From contig NZ_LMUO01000015.1 in assembly GCF_009765905.1 (NCBI RefSeq), positions 1,212,575 through 1,276,574 on the forward strand: 64,000 nt of DNA, given 5' to 3'. Both the position numbers and the translations under genes were made by a program. The notes under the pieces were generated by a model. That model had not been told where the DNA came from and searched no databases. It worked only from the letters and a program-made list of their open reading frames with translations. Positions 1 through 8,930 of the stretch are shown here, one piece after another. Within the stretch, counting starts at the first letter, position 1. Every line of letters starts with the position of its first letter. Source of the stretch: Mucilaginibacter sp. L196. Its GTDB lineage: Bacteria; Bacteroidota; Bacteroidia; Sphingobacteriales; Sphingobacteriaceae.

Positions 1-1491
1 TTTACCGCTGGGCAGGCGGGGCATTTCACGCAGGGAAACAATACTGCTCGGTATCATGTATGCAGGCAGTGTTTTGGAAAGTTCCAGCCTAAGCAGTTTA
101 TCATCAATACAGGCCGAATCCTCCATCATCACATAGCCAACAAGGTGCTCGCGGTCATGACTGTCTTTTTTTATGCCTACTGCTGCTGCGCTGACTCCAG
201 CCAGCGTGTTCATCCTACTTTCTATTTCGCCCAGCTCAATACGGTAGCCCCGCAGTTTTACCTGGTCATCCATTCTGCCCTGTAGTTTTACTGCTTTGTT
301 TTTCAGCATAATGGCCACATCCCCGGTGCGATAAACCGTATCGCCCGGTAAAACGGATAATGAAATAGGTTTTGGTATAAATTTTTGCCGGGTAAGTTCG
401 GGCAACCCGATATAACCTTTCGAAAGACCGGGTCCGGTGATGACCAGTTCACCTGGTTCGCCAAGCGGCATTAGGTTCATGTCGGCATCAATCACCGCCA
501 AATTGTAATTAGGCAGCGGATGGCCGATAACAATATCATTCCCTTTCTTCAGCTTTGCTATGGCGGCTGTAACGGTAGTTTCTGTTGGGCCGTAGCTGTT
601 ATAAAACGCTAAACCATTGCCTGCCCATTTGGCCAGCACCTGCGGCGTACAAGCCTCGCCTCCTGCATTGATAAGCCTTAACGATGGTACTTCATTCTGC
701 ATAAGTGCCAATAAACTGGGCACAGCATGTAAAATAGTTATATTTTCCGTTTGCAAAACCGAGCTCAGTTCGTCAATGGATTTTGAAGTAGTATTATCTG
801 CTACCCACAAAGTGGCCCCGACAAAATAACTTAGCCAGGTTTCTTCACACCACATATCAAATGATACGGAAAATCCCTGGTAAACTTTGTCGGTCGCGGT
901 AATGTTGAATACATCCTGCTCCGCTCTTACCAGGTGGCATATCTGTTTGTGGCCGATAGGTATACCTTTGGGTTTACCGGTGCTGCCCGAAGTATATAAA
1001 ACATAGGCAATGTCCTCCGGTTCGGGACATGTTAGTTCAATACTTTGGGTTGAATTTAGTATGGTGGGTATTTCCTCGTAGGCGGGAATTTGTAGAACAG
1101 GGCATTCTACATTCAAAGGGTCCATGCTGAAACATGCCGAGGCGCCTACCGCTGTAAGTATCATTTCAAACCGCTCAGCCGGTACGTCACGATCCACAGG
1201 TACATATGCAGCGCCTGACTTTATAATGCCAAGAATGGCAGCATGCAATTCAAGCCCCCTGGGCCACCAGATACCAACTGTACTTTTGCGGGTAATGCCA
1301 TTATTGATCAGATGCAAGGCAATGGCATCACTCCATTTATCAAGCTCGGCATAGGTCAGTTGCCTGTCGTGAAAAATAAGCGCCGTATTACCGGCAAAAT
1401 GCTTCACTGAATTTTTAAATATATCGACAAGTGTTTCATCTCTTATCAAGTCAGGTCTGTGTGGGCCAAAGGCGACACTTAAATTACTCAT
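1..1491 (-). CDS. NRPS adenylation domain, Pls/PosA-like, 3' end beyond window
   Basis: The frame is open from an ATG at 1491 to base 1 (497 codons), so only the N-terminal adenylation domain is present. Visible core motifs are A3 (YTSGSTGKPKG), A5 (NSYGPTETT), A7 (YRTGD), A8 (QVKLRGYRIELGEIE), and the A10 lysine in PSGK exactly at the window edge. There is no condensation domain before it. The opening (GPHRPDLIRDETL) and the blocks VGIWWPRGLELH and FDMWCEETW recall the Pls/PosA family, where A and T domains are followed by a membrane-bound tandem ligase that makes poly-lysine-type peptides. Hand alignment to the GrsA PheA pocket gives a code near D-M-E-H-N-G-S-V-T-K; the acidic residue at 239 suits a basic amino acid. 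Family membership and substrate are inference, because the diagnostic C-terminal half is outside the window. Confidence 0.8.
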   Translation of the reverse strand, partial: MSNLSVAFGPHRPDLIRDETLVDIFKNSVKHFAGNTALIFHDRQLTYAELDKWSDAIALHLINNGITRKSTVGIWWPRGLELHAAILGIIKSGAAYVPVDRDVPAERFEMILTAVGASACFSMDPLNVECPVLQIPAYEEIPTILNSTQSIELTCPEPEDIAYVLYTSGSTGKPKGIPIGHKQICHLVRAEQDVFNITATDKVYQGFSVSFDMWCEETWLSYFVGATLWVADNTTSKSIDELSSVLQTENITILHAVPSLLALMQNEVPSLRLINAGGEACTPQVLAKWAGNGLAFYNSYGPTETTVTAAIAKLKKGNDIVIGHPLPNYNLAVIDADMNLMPLGEPGELVITGPGLSKGYIGLPELTRQKFIPKPISLSVLPGDTVYRTGDVAIMLKNKAVKLQGRMDDQVKLRGYRIELGEIESRMNTLAGVSAAAVGIKKDSHDREHLVGYVMMEDSACIDDKLLRLELSKTLPAYMIPSSIVSLREMPRLPSGK

Positions 1492-1831
1492 AACTGGCAG
1501 GTTTTCTCCAAATTTAGACCATCTGTGGCATGCAAAGTTTATTTCAATAGGTTATAAAATGTGTAAAGCTTTTATTACACACCAGGTAAAAAAGGGATTT
1601 AGACACTGGTAAAATTTAGTTATACCTTCAAATTTCATAAATGGATCTTATAATAACCAGCCATTATCAACACAATCGAGAACTTTTTTTTCATATGGGC
1701 GATACTGTTCAGTGTTGAGTTATGATTTAGATTCTTTACCGTACTATCTTGTATTTTTTAATATTTCGGCCTTACCTGTTTTCGTAAACGCGACGCTCTT
1801 TGTGTCAATCTTGTAGCCCCCTTTAATTTAT
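1492..1831. other. Intergenic gap, no gene seen
   Basis: This 340-bp AT-rich spacer separates the end of the DUF4249 gene from the start of the NRPS gene on the same strand. The only promoter-like string is TAAACTTTG on the minus strand at 1541-1533, about 40 bp before the NRPS start, but no convincing -33 element was found. No open frame or strong hairpin was recognised. Confidence 0.4.
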
Positions 1832-2644
1832 TTATTTCACAACAATAGTTTTGCTTTGTGTAGTATGGGCGCTAAAATAGCCCAGGGTAACCGGTGTAAT
1901 ATTTGTAGGTGGATTAGATGGTGTAACGCTCCCACCAGGCCCATTAGCCTGCGCCTGCATCAGGGTTTCCCAATAGGTATAAACAGGTTTATCGATGCAC
2001 TGCATTTCTACAGTTGCGGTATCACCCGAAAAGATTCCCTTATCAACACTGCTGCTGGCGGTATTTTCAAACAGGTCAATACTAACATAGCGCCCATCAT
2101 TAAACTGGTCGTTATACGCATAAATATCATTCGCCTGCACATTGTTCACATATAGTACAAAACGGTATTGGTTAGCTATACCCGCAGGGTCCTGGTAATA
2201 AACAGTGACGAGTTTTTTATGATCGCTCGTTTGAATCACATCATTCTTTGAAGTTAGCGAGTCTAAATTAACAACAGCTGGCATCTTGGAACTAGCGGTG
2301 TAGGTCTTTCCCCCCGTTACAACGGTCATGGTATAAGTATTTCCTGGGATGCCAGTTAGTTGGCTGTTGGAATAAGTACCGGAAGGCCCTTCGGTAAAGG
2401 TATAAGCATTGCCATTTTGGTCGCTCACGCTTACCGTGGCACCGGTTACCGGTGGATAGGTATTCGTATTAGTAAAAGGCACGTTGGTGCTTAGTTTGAT
2501 GATTTGCGGACCGGCAGTGTTGGTAATATTACCTTCAATAACCAGTTGGCCAGTATTATTTCCCAGTTTTAGGTCGATCACTTTGGTACAGGAAGCCAGT
2601 GCGAATAAAGAAAAAAGATATATGGTTGTTTTTAAAACTTTCAT
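1832..2644 (-). CDS. DUF4249-family lipoprotein
   Basis: This 270-aa protein has a lipoprotein signal: a basic N-terminus, a hydrophobic stretch and lipobox LASC with the acylated cysteine at residue 19. The following TKVIDLKLGNNTGQLVIEGNIT matches the usual DUF4249 opening. The remainder is beta-rich, with an Ig-like segment (TGATVSVSDQNGNAYTF) early on. DUF4249 proteins are typically encoded right after a TonB-dependent receptor and are taken to be surface partners of it. Here the start lies 6 bp after the receptor stop, so the two are surely cotranscribed. The ligand is unknown. Confidence 0.88.
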   Translation of the reverse strand: MKVLKTTIYLFSLFALASCTKVIDLKLGNNTGQLVIEGNITNTAGPQIIKLSTNVPFTNTNTYPPVTGATVSVSDQNGNAYTFTEGPSGTYSNSQLTGIPGNTYTMTVVTGGKTYTASSKMPAVVNLDSLTSKNDVIQTSDHKKLVTVYYQDPAGIANQYRFVLYVNNVQANDIYAYNDQFNDGRYVSIDLFENTASSSVDKGIFSGDTATVEMQCIDKPVYTYWETLMQAQANGPGGSVTPSNPPTNITPVTLGYFSAHTTQSKTIVVK

Positions 2645-2650
2645 GTCTGA

Positions 2651-4975
2651 TTAAAATTTAAAGTTCCAGGTAACTGAAGGGATTGGTGTAGCAAAGATGC
2701 TGGTCTCCAGCGCTTCTGTAGTATTCGGTACTGTCTTGCTGTTTTGGAAAGTAATGCTGTAAGGATCACGGTGCCCATATACATTATAGATACTGAACGT
2801 CCAGCTGGAATGATATTTTTTATGCTGTTTTCCTTCCAGGGTAGCGCCTATATCCAGCCTATTGTTGGATGGTTCGCGGTAACCGTTACGTTCTGAATAA
2901 GAAAAAGTAGTTAAACCACCAACCTCATATTTACCTGTCGGATAGGTAACCGCATTCCCGGTTTGATAAATGAATGTACTTGACAACGACCAGCGTTTGG
3001 TTAACTGGTAAATGCCGACCACGGAAAGGTCATGGGTACGATCCTGCGTAGCGGGGAAATAGTTACCATCATTAATGGCAGCGAACTTATCCTCGGTACG
3101 TGACAGGGTATAACCGATCCAGCCATTGAAACGGCCGTATTTTTTCTTCAGGAACAATTCCAACCCATAAGCCCTGCCGGAACCATAAACCAATTGTGAT
3201 TCCACATCTTCGTTCACTAGTAATTGCGCACCATCTTTATAGTTGATCTGGTTTTGTAACCATTTGTAATAGATCTCAGCCGAGAATTCAAAGATATTAT
3301 CGCTAAAATTTCGGAACCAACCTGTGGAAACCTGGTCAGCGATTTCCGGTTTGATGTTATTGCTGCTCATTACATACAAATCAGTAGGTGAACTGGTAGT
3401 TGAATTGGTCAGTAGGTGAATATTCTGGGTGTTGCGGTTGTATGAGAATTTGACCGAGCTCACATCATTCAGCTGATAGCTGGAGGACAAGCGCGGTTCC
3501 AGGTTGAGGTATGATTTAGCCACCTGCCCTGACCCGTAAGTCGAGGTTGATAGCACATCACCCGCTGCATCATAAGTATTAAAAGAACCAGACCCAAACA
3601 GAAAGAAACCACTCAGTCGCAAGCCGTATAAGATGGTCAGTTTATCGCTGGCTTTCCAGTCGTCGCTTACATAAGCTGCCGTTTCAAACCCATAGCGTTG
3701 CTGGACAGAAATATCATTAAAGCTCGATGCCGAATTTGAAGTAATATCACCCGGCGCGATGGTATGGTGCAGTATATTAACACCAAATTTGAGTGTATGG
3801 TTGCTACTCAATGAATATTGCAAGTCTTCTTTTAAATTGATGTCGTTTATTTTAGACGTCGCCTTAAAATTATTATCGCTCAAAAAACTTTGAATAACAT
3901 AATTGTAATTACTGAAGATCAGCGAAGTATTGGAAAATAACTTACTGTTAAAAATATGGTTGTACCTGATGGTACCTGTTGCATTGCCCCAGTTCGTTCC
4001 GAAAGTATTTTTTAAACCGATGACATCCTTGCCAAAATAGCCCGAAAGATAAATGGCGTTATTGTCATCAAAATGATAGTTGGCTTTGGCATTGATATCA
4101 TAAAAGTAGAGCGAACTTCCTTTAATCGTGGAATCCTTGGACGCTTTTAAAAAAACATCAATATAGGTACGCCTGGCGCTGATCATAAAGGAACCCTTGT
4201 CCTTTTGGATCGGCCCTTCCACTTTAATACGGGATGAAATTAATCCAAGCCCACCCTGAACCGTAAAGTCCTTATCATTACCATCCAGCATTTTCACATC
4301 TAATACCGATGACAACCGGCCGCCATATTCTGCAGGCATCCCGCCTTTGTAAATGCTCACGTCCTTGATCGCATCAGAGTTAAAGGTAGAAAAGAACCCG
4401 AATAAGTGGGACGCATTATACACAGTGGCCTCATCCAACAGGATCAGATTTTGATCTGCCGCCCCTCCGCGTACATAAAAACCGGTATTGCCTTCCCCTG
4501 CCGACTTGACACCCGGCATCAGAGTGATTGTTTTTAATATATCCCTCTCCCCTAGTACGACAGGAACCTGGTTAATCTGGCTCATGTTTAGTTTTTCCAC
4601 GCCCATTTGTGGAGAAGTGATCTGGTCGTTATTTGGCCGGTTGGCACTGATAACAACCTCTGTCAGGCTGCCGCTGGAGGTTAATGCCATGCCTATCGTT
4701 TCATCAGCATGAAGAGCAATCGGTTTTTCGACGGTTTGATAGCCTACATAAGAAAACAGCAGAGTATAGTTCCCTGCCGGAGCTGTTAAAGAATAAAAAC
4801 CGTAGCTATTAGTTGCTGTGCCGACTGAAGGAAGCTCTTTGATTCTTACAGTAGCCCCGATCAGTGTTTCGCCGGTTGCCGAATCTTTAATGGTTCCGCT
4901 GATGGTATATTTTTTTTGGCCGAAGGCAGATAATGTAAGGAATGAGAAACAAAAAAGTAAAAGTAATCTGGCCAT
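2651..4975 (-). CDS. TonB-dependent outer-membrane receptor
   Basis: The protein is 774 aa from the chosen ATG at 4975. In order it has a signal peptide (MARLLLLFCFSFLTLSAFGQ), a carboxypeptidase-regulatory-like beta-sandwich (YTISGTIKDSATGETLIGA), a plug domain (around MGVEKLNMSQINQVPVVLGE through FYVRGGAADQN) and a long beta-barrel ending in aromatic WNFKF. It imports an unknown ligand using TonB energy. An upstream in-frame start at 5026 would add 17 residues ahead of a perfect signal peptide and would swallow the candidate promoter box at 4999-4992, so 4975 is preferred. It is followed 6 bp later by DUF4249 and is divergent from a LytS/LytTR pair that probably controls it. The size and domain order resemble the receptors paired with DUF4249 rather than SusC proteins. 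Confidence 0.93.
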   Translation of the reverse strand: MARLLLLFCFSFLTLSAFGQKKYTISGTIKDSATGETLIGATVRIKELPSVGTATNSYGFYSLTAPAGNYTLLFSYVGYQTVEKPIALHADETIGMALTSSGSLTEVVISANRPNNDQITSPQMGVEKLNMSQINQVPVVLGERDILKTITLMPGVKSAGEGNTGFYVRGGAADQNLILLDEATVYNASHLFGFFSTFNSDAIKDVSIYKGGMPAEYGGRLSSVLDVKMLDGNDKDFTVQGGLGLISSRIKVEGPIQKDKGSFMISARRTYIDVFLKASKDSTIKGSSLYFYDINAKANYHFDDNNAIYLSGYFGKDVIGLKNTFGTNWGNATGTIRYNHIFNSKLFSNTSLIFSNYNYVIQSFLSDNNFKATSKINDINLKEDLQYSLSSNHTLKFGVNILHHTIAPGDITSNSASSFNDISVQQRYGFETAAYVSDDWKASDKLTILYGLRLSGFFLFGSGSFNTYDAAGDVLSTSTYGSGQVAKSYLNLEPRLSSSYQLNDVSSVKFSYNRNTQNIHLLTNSTTSSPTDLYVMSSNNIKPEIADQVSTGWFRNFSDNIFEFSAEIYYKWLQNQINYKDGAQLLVNEDVESQLVYGSGRAYGLELFLKKKYGRFNGWIGYTLSRTEDKFAAINDGNYFPATQDRTHDLSVVGIYQLTKRWSLSSTFIYQTGNAVTYPTGKYEVGGLTTFSYSERNGYREPSNNRLDIGATLEGKQHKKYHSSWTFSIYNVYGHRDPYSITFQNSKTVPNTTEALETSIFATPIPSVTWNFKF

Positions 4976-4991
4976 AGTTATTATTTTACCG

Positions 4992-5057
4992 CTAAAATAT
5001 GGGTTGTACTGATATAAACTGTTCATATTATACCAATATAGTTACTTATTATACCAA
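4992..5057 (-). promoter_or_regulatory. LytTR-type repeat pair and -7 box of TonB receptor operon
   Basis: On the minus strand the sequence TTGGTATAAT occurs at 5057-5048 and again at 5036-5027, a 21-bp period. The spacer also matches the other pair (AARTAAC after the first copy). Downstream, after exactly 27 nt, TATTTTAG (4999-4992) matches the Bacteroidota -7 box TAnnTTTG at all but one position, placing transcription start about 10 nt before the ATG at 4975. Two direct repeats about two helical turns apart are the known layout of LytTR-domain sites. Confidence 0.7.
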
Positions 5058-5154
5058 AGTGGCCGTGGTATATAGAACTAAAAACTCATATTTATTTGAT
5101 TACGGGTTCATTCTCTGTTAGATCCAAAATTAGAATAGGATATCAGATCGTAAT

Positions 5155-5220
5155 TTGGTATAATAAATAACGGGGTTGGTATAATTGAGTAGGGCGAATA
5201 AACATGATTATCTACCTTTA
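5155..5220 (+). promoter_or_regulatory. LytTR-type repeat pair and -7 box of kinase/regulator operon
   Basis: TTGGTATAAT occurs at 5155-5164 and 5176-5185 (21-bp period), pointing toward the histidine kinase gene. After a 27-nt gap, TACCTTTA (5213-5220) resembles TAnnTTTG, giving a start about 18 nt before the ATG at 5245. Repeat sequence, period and repeat-to-box distance are identical to the divergent receptor promoter, which argues for one regulator acting on both and for autoregulation. Confidence 0.68.
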
Positions 5221-5244
5221 ATAAAATGTTTTTAAGCAAATAGC

Positions 5245-6303
5245 ATGGAGCCGGTAGTAAATGATGTAAAACCCTTTAACAATGATATCATTCTTAAATT
5301 TCTTGTAGATCGGAAGTATAGGATACTGCGGCACCTAATTTTGATCGCGCTTTTGGGAGCCGTATTTTATACCAGCAAGACGGAGTTTTCCGACCCTCTA
5401 AGTACATATGTTAAAGTTAGCTCTTTTTTAATTTTGCTGTCCTTGTTTTACATCAACATGTACTGGTTGGTTCCAAAATTGCTTTTCAAAGATAGCTACC
5501 TGGGCTATTTTTTGGGGAACATCGTTTTGTCTATCCTGGTTGCGCTGCTAGCGATAATTGTAAAGTATTTTGTAGCCACTCATTCTAAACAACCTGTTCA
5601 CCCAAGGGATGAGTCGAATTTATTTGTTTTTTATTTTTTATTTGCCGTGTTGATAGGCGCCTCCGCGGCGATAAAGCTTTTCCAGCGGTGGATTGCGGCT
5701 TCTCAACGGATCAATGAATTGGAAACGGCTACTATACAGTCGGAGCTTGAAAACTTGAAAAAGCAGATCAATCCTCATTTTCTTTTCAATACCTTAAATA
5801 ACGCTAACGTATTAACCAAAAAAGACCCGGAAAAAGCATCACAGGTATTAATGAAATTAAGTGATCTGTTACGTTACCAATTATACGACAGCGCGCGGGC
5901 AAAGATATTTCTGACCGCCGACATCCATTTTCTGGAAGATTTCTTGAACCTGGAAAAGATCAGACGAGATAACTTTGATTTTACCATCACCCAGAACGGG
6001 GTTTTACAGGGGCTGGAAGTCCCACCTTTATTATTTATTACATTTGTAGAAAATGCAGTAAAACACAACATTGATGCGGAGGAACGTTCTTTCGTATATG
6101 TGTTTTTTGCTATCGAAGACGAAGAACTTCATTTCCGTTGTATTAATTCCAAGCCGAAAATAAAGGTAAAGAGAGATGGAAGCGGCGGTTTGGGTTTAGC
6201 AAATGTAAAGCGTAGGCTGGAGCTGATTTACCCTGACAGGCATGATTTGCAGGTAACCGATAATGTTGAAACCTTCAATGTGCACTTAATTATAAAAAAA
6301 TGA
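5245..6303 (+). CDS. LytS-type sensor histidine kinase
   Basis: This 352-aa membrane kinase has four predicted hydrophobic segments in the first 155 residues, a short coiled coil (ASQRINELETATIQSELENLKKQ), and then a His_kinase (LytS/YehU class) domain. The phosphoacceptor is in NPHFLFNTLNN, with histidine 178. The ATP-binding part shows VPPLLFITFVENAVKHN (N-box) and GSGGLGLANVKRRL (G-box). It has no extracellular sensor domain of note, so the signal is probably sensed in the membrane or from a partner. Its stop overlaps the next ATG by 4 bp (ATGA), so kinase and regulator are translationally coupled. Confidence 0.93.
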   Translation: MEPVVNDVKPFNNDIILKFLVDRKYRILRHLILIALLGAVFYTSKTEFSDPLSTYVKVSSFLILLSLFYINMYWLVPKLLFKDSYLGYFLGNIVLSILVALLAIIVKYFVATHSKQPVHPRDESNLFVFYFLFAVLIGASAAIKLFQRWIAASQRINELETATIQSELENLKKQINPHFLFNTLNNANVLTKKDPEKASQVLMKLSDLLRYQLYDSARAKIFLTADIHFLEDFLNLEKIRRDNFDFTITQNGVLQGLEVPPLLFITFVENAVKHNIDAEERSFVYVFFAIEDEELHFRCINSKPKIKVKRDGSGGLGLANVKRRLELIYPDRHDLQVTDNVETFNVHLIIKK

Positions 6304-7022
6304 AAGCAATCATTGTTGATGATGAACCGCTGGCAAGGGAAGCTATAGAGCTATTAGCTGCCGGCATGTTAGATTTAGAGATTACCGCCACATTCAGCAG
6401 TGCCCTGGTCGCTTCAAAATACATCCATGAAAACCCTATTGACCTCATCTTTCTTGATATTGAAATGCCCGGGATCAACGGGATTGAATTTGCCAAAACC
6501 ATTCCCGAGAAGACCCTTGTGATATTTACCACTGCATACTCTGAATATGCGTTGGACGGATATGACCTGGATGCGATTGATTACCTGGTAAAACCCGTTA
6601 AAGAGGAACGTTTTCAAAAAGCAGTTAATAAAGCCATCGCCTACCACCAACTATTGGATGGTAAAGCTTCCACAAGTGAAATACAAAATTATGGCGATGA
6701 CTATTTCTTTGTCAAGTCGGAAAGGAAATTTATTAAAATATACTTTAAGGATATTCTTTTTATTGAGGGGTTGAAAGACTATGTGGTGATGCAGACAGAT
6801 GATCAAAGAATTATGACCGCAATGAATATCAAGACGATCCATGACCAGTTGCCGCAGCATATTTTTGTACGGATCGGCAAGTCCTATGTAATCAATATAA
6901 AAGAAATTGCCTCTTTTGATAATAATACCGTACTAATAAGAAAATACGAAATTCCGATAGGTAATACATACAGGAATTACTTTTTTGATAATTTCATAAC
7001 AAAGAAGGTTATTGGCAGATAA
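6300..7022 (+). CDS. LytTR-family response regulator
   Basis: The protein is 240 aa. The receiver domain (about 1-120) has the acidic pair DD at 7-8, the phosphoacceptor D53 in FLDIEMPG, a conserved T in FTTAYSEYAL and K in YLVKPV. A linker leads to a LytTR DNA-binding domain (about 130-240: DYFFVKSERKFIKIYFKDILFIEGLKDYV, and the recurring FVRIGKSYVINI block). It is the obvious partner of the kinase with which it overlaps. LytTR domains bind paired direct repeats, which are present in both orientations upstream, so it likely activates its own operon and the receptor/DUF4249 operon. Confidence 0.93.
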   Translation: MKAIIVDDEPLAREAIELLAAGMLDLEITATFSSALVASKYIHENPIDLIFLDIEMPGINGIEFAKTIPEKTLVIFTTAYSEYALDGYDLDAIDYLVKPVKEERFQKAVNKAIAYHQLLDGKASTSEIQNYGDDYFFVKSERKFIKIYFKDILFIEGLKDYVVMQTDDQRIMTAMNIKTIHDQLPQHIFVRIGKSYVINIKEIASFDNNTVLIRKYEIPIGNTYRNYFFDNFITKKVIGR

Positions 7023-7240
7023 TTGGAAAGCTAGGAAAACCCATCGGTATTCGAATTGATATTGCTATCACCCAAATGCATGAATCAGGACAAGGCCCCC
7101 ACATCCTCTTTAACCAAAAATAAATGCCTTTATCGTTTAGTTCATTGGTAACTGCCTTAAACTTGTTTCCAATGAAACCCTTTTTATCGACAAATGGAAA
7201 AATGAAACAAAATCCCCCCGATAACAATATGGTTACATTA

Positions 7241-7269
7241 TTGTTAAAAAGTAATATATAGCTATCTTG
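7241..7269 (+). promoter_or_regulatory. Candidate promoter of molybdenum hydroxylase operon
   Basis: TTG at 7241-7243 and TATCTTG at 7263-7269, separated by 19 nt, fit the Bacteroidota pattern TTG-N19-TAnnTTTG apart from one missing T. Transcription would start about 10-20 nt before the ATG at 7287 or 7293. The rest of the 264-bp gap after the LytTR gene shows no other feature. Confidence 0.4.
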
Positions 7270-7286
7270 TATTTACATTTTATCCT

Positions 7287-7934
7287 ATGATAATGTCTGA
7301 TCAAAAGAAAGATATACCACCCGGGGACGAATCGCTGTTATCCGGTAACCGTCGTGATTTTTTGAAACAAACCACTTTTTTAACAGCTATCGCACTTGCA
7401 CCAGTTGGCATTGTGAAGGCGGCTGAAAATAAGCTGGACGAGCAAATTGCCGCTGTTTTTGAAAAAATGCCCCTGACCATGGAAGTGAACGGCGTAGCCT
7501 GCCAGCTCTCGGTTGAGCCGAGGAGTACCCTGTTGGATGTATTACGCGAACAATTGGACCTGACAGGCACAAAAAAAGGCTGCGACAGAGGCCAGTGCGG
7601 CGCCTGTACGGTACACGTCAATGGCAGGCGGATCAATTCCTGTCTGAGTCTGGCTATCACCAACAATGGCAAAAAGATCACCACCATTGAGGGCCTGGCA
7701 AAAGGCGATGAATTGCACCCAATGCAGCAGGCCTTTATTGAGCGCGACGGTTTTCAATGCGGTTACTGCACCTCCGGCCAAATTATGTCGGCGGTCGCCT
7801 GTATCCACGAAGGGCATGCCAATTCTGAAACGGAGATCAGGGAATTTATGAGCGGCAATATCTGCCGCTGCGGGGCCTACCCAAATATTGTAAACGCGAT
7901 ACAGGATGTTGCCAAGGGAGGTGGAAACGCATGA
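7287..7934 (+). CDS. Molybdenum hydroxylase [2Fe-2S] subunit (PaoA-like), Tat signal
   Basis: The protein is 215 aa. Residues 21-41 form a twin-arginine-like signal (NRRDFLK followed by a hydrophobic run), so the enzyme is probably exported. Ferredoxin-type cluster cysteines are C99, C104, C107 and C119; the second, helical cluster uses C158, C161, C193 and C195 (CGYCTSGQ and CRCGAYPN). This is the small subunit of xanthine-oxidase-family enzymes and passes electrons from the molybdenum site to FAD. It overlaps the FAD-subunit gene by 4 bp. The subunit order and signal match periplasmic aldehyde oxidoreductase PaoABC; the substrate cannot be fixed from sequence. MSDQKK at 7293 is an alternative start. 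Confidence 0.9.
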   Translation: MIMSDQKKDIPPGDESLLSGNRRDFLKQTTFLTAIALAPVGIVKAAENKLDEQIAAVFEKMPLTMEVNGVACQLSVEPRSTLLDVLREQLDLTGTKKGCDRGQCGACTVHVNGRRINSCLSLAITNNGKKITTIEGLAKGDELHPMQQAFIERDGFQCGYCTSGQIMSAVACIHEGHANSETEIREFMSGNICRCGAYPNIVNAIQDVAKGGGNA

Positions 7935-8920
7935 ACCAGTTCCAGTATAATAAGGCAAATGAATCGCTAAGCGCGGTGAAGTTAGCAGCCAAAGATCCGA
8001 ATGCACATTTTTTAGCAGGCGGCACCAATTTGATCGACCTGATGAAAATGGGCGTGGTTATCCCATCAAAACTGATAGACATTAACCATCTACCTTTTTC
8101 AAAAATCGAGAAGATGCCCCATGCGCTGCGCGTCGGCGCTTTGGTAACCAATAGTGATGTAGCCGAAAACGACCTCATTAAATCTCACTTTCCGCTGCTT
8201 TCCTTAGCTATCAATGCCGGTGCATCGCCCCAGTTGCGGAACATGGCTACCGTTGGCGGTAACCTGATGCAGCGCACGAGGTGTCCCTATTTTTTTGATA
8301 CTACGATGCCTTGTAATAAACGTAGCCCAGGCAGTGGCTGTGGCGCGCTGGAAGGCATTAACCGTATGCATGCCATATTTGGCGCGAGCGAGCAGTGTAT
8401 TGCGGTAAACCCAAGTGATATGAATGTGGCCATGCGGGCGCTTGATGCTGTGGTGCATGTCAGCGGCCCAAAAGGCGAGCGGGCAATTCCAATAGCTGAT
8501 TTTCATCGTTTACCCGGCAATCATCCTGAACTGGATAATACCCTGCAAAAAGGTGAACTCATCACCGCCGTTGACCTGCCGTATACCCCTTTTACCAAAA
8601 ATGTGTATTACCTGAAAGTGCGCGACCGTTCCTCCTATGCATTTGCTTTGACATCCGCGGCGGTTGCCTTATATATTGAAAATGGTACCATCAAAGAAGC
8701 AAGGTTGGCTATGGGCGGCGTTGCGCATAAACCCTGGCGGTTAACCATTGCGGAGGAATTTTTAAAAGGCAAGGCAGTCAGTGAGGATCATTTTAAACAG
8801 GCATCGCAAATAGCCATGCAGGGCGCTAAGGCTTATCAGTATAATCAGTTTAAACTCAAACTTGCGCCGAACACTTTAGTGCAAAGTTTAAAAATGGCAT
8901 CAGGAATAGCCTCTTCATAA
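7931..8920 (+). CDS. Molybdenum hydroxylase FAD subunit (PaoB-like)
   Basis: The protein is 329 aa. The FAD-binding motif is FLAGGTNLIDLMK (about 27-39) with ATVGGNLMQRTRCP further on, typical of the CoxM/PaoB family. Four cysteines, C118, C128, C137 and C156, lie in the insertion RTRCPYFFDTTMPCNKR...GSGCGAL, the arrangement that binds an extra [4Fe-4S] cluster in E. coli PaoB and is absent from ordinary xanthine dehydrogenases. The C-terminal CO_deh_flav_C region follows (SSYAFALTSAAVALY). The gene lies between the Fe-S and Mo subunits. Confidence 0.9.
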   Translation: MNQFQYNKANESLSAVKLAAKDPNAHFLAGGTNLIDLMKMGVVIPSKLIDINHLPFSKIEKMPHALRVGALVTNSDVAENDLIKSHFPLLSLAINAGASPQLRNMATVGGNLMQRTRCPYFFDTTMPCNKRSPGSGCGALEGINRMHAIFGASEQCIAVNPSDMNVAMRALDAVVHVSGPKGERAIPIADFHRLPGNHPELDNTLQKGELITAVDLPYTPFTKNVYYLKVRDRSSYAFALTSAAVALYIENGTIKEARLAMGGVAHKPWRLTIAEEFLKGKAVSEDHFKQASQIAMQGAKAYQYNQFKLKLAPNTLVQSLKMASGIASS

Positions 8921-8930
8921 CAGTAGCATC

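Noticed and set aside
7009..7227. 72-codon minus-strand frame between the LytTR gene and the molybdenum operon
   Set aside because: It overlaps the LytTR 3' end, and the sequence looks equally coding on neither strand; no homologue recognised.
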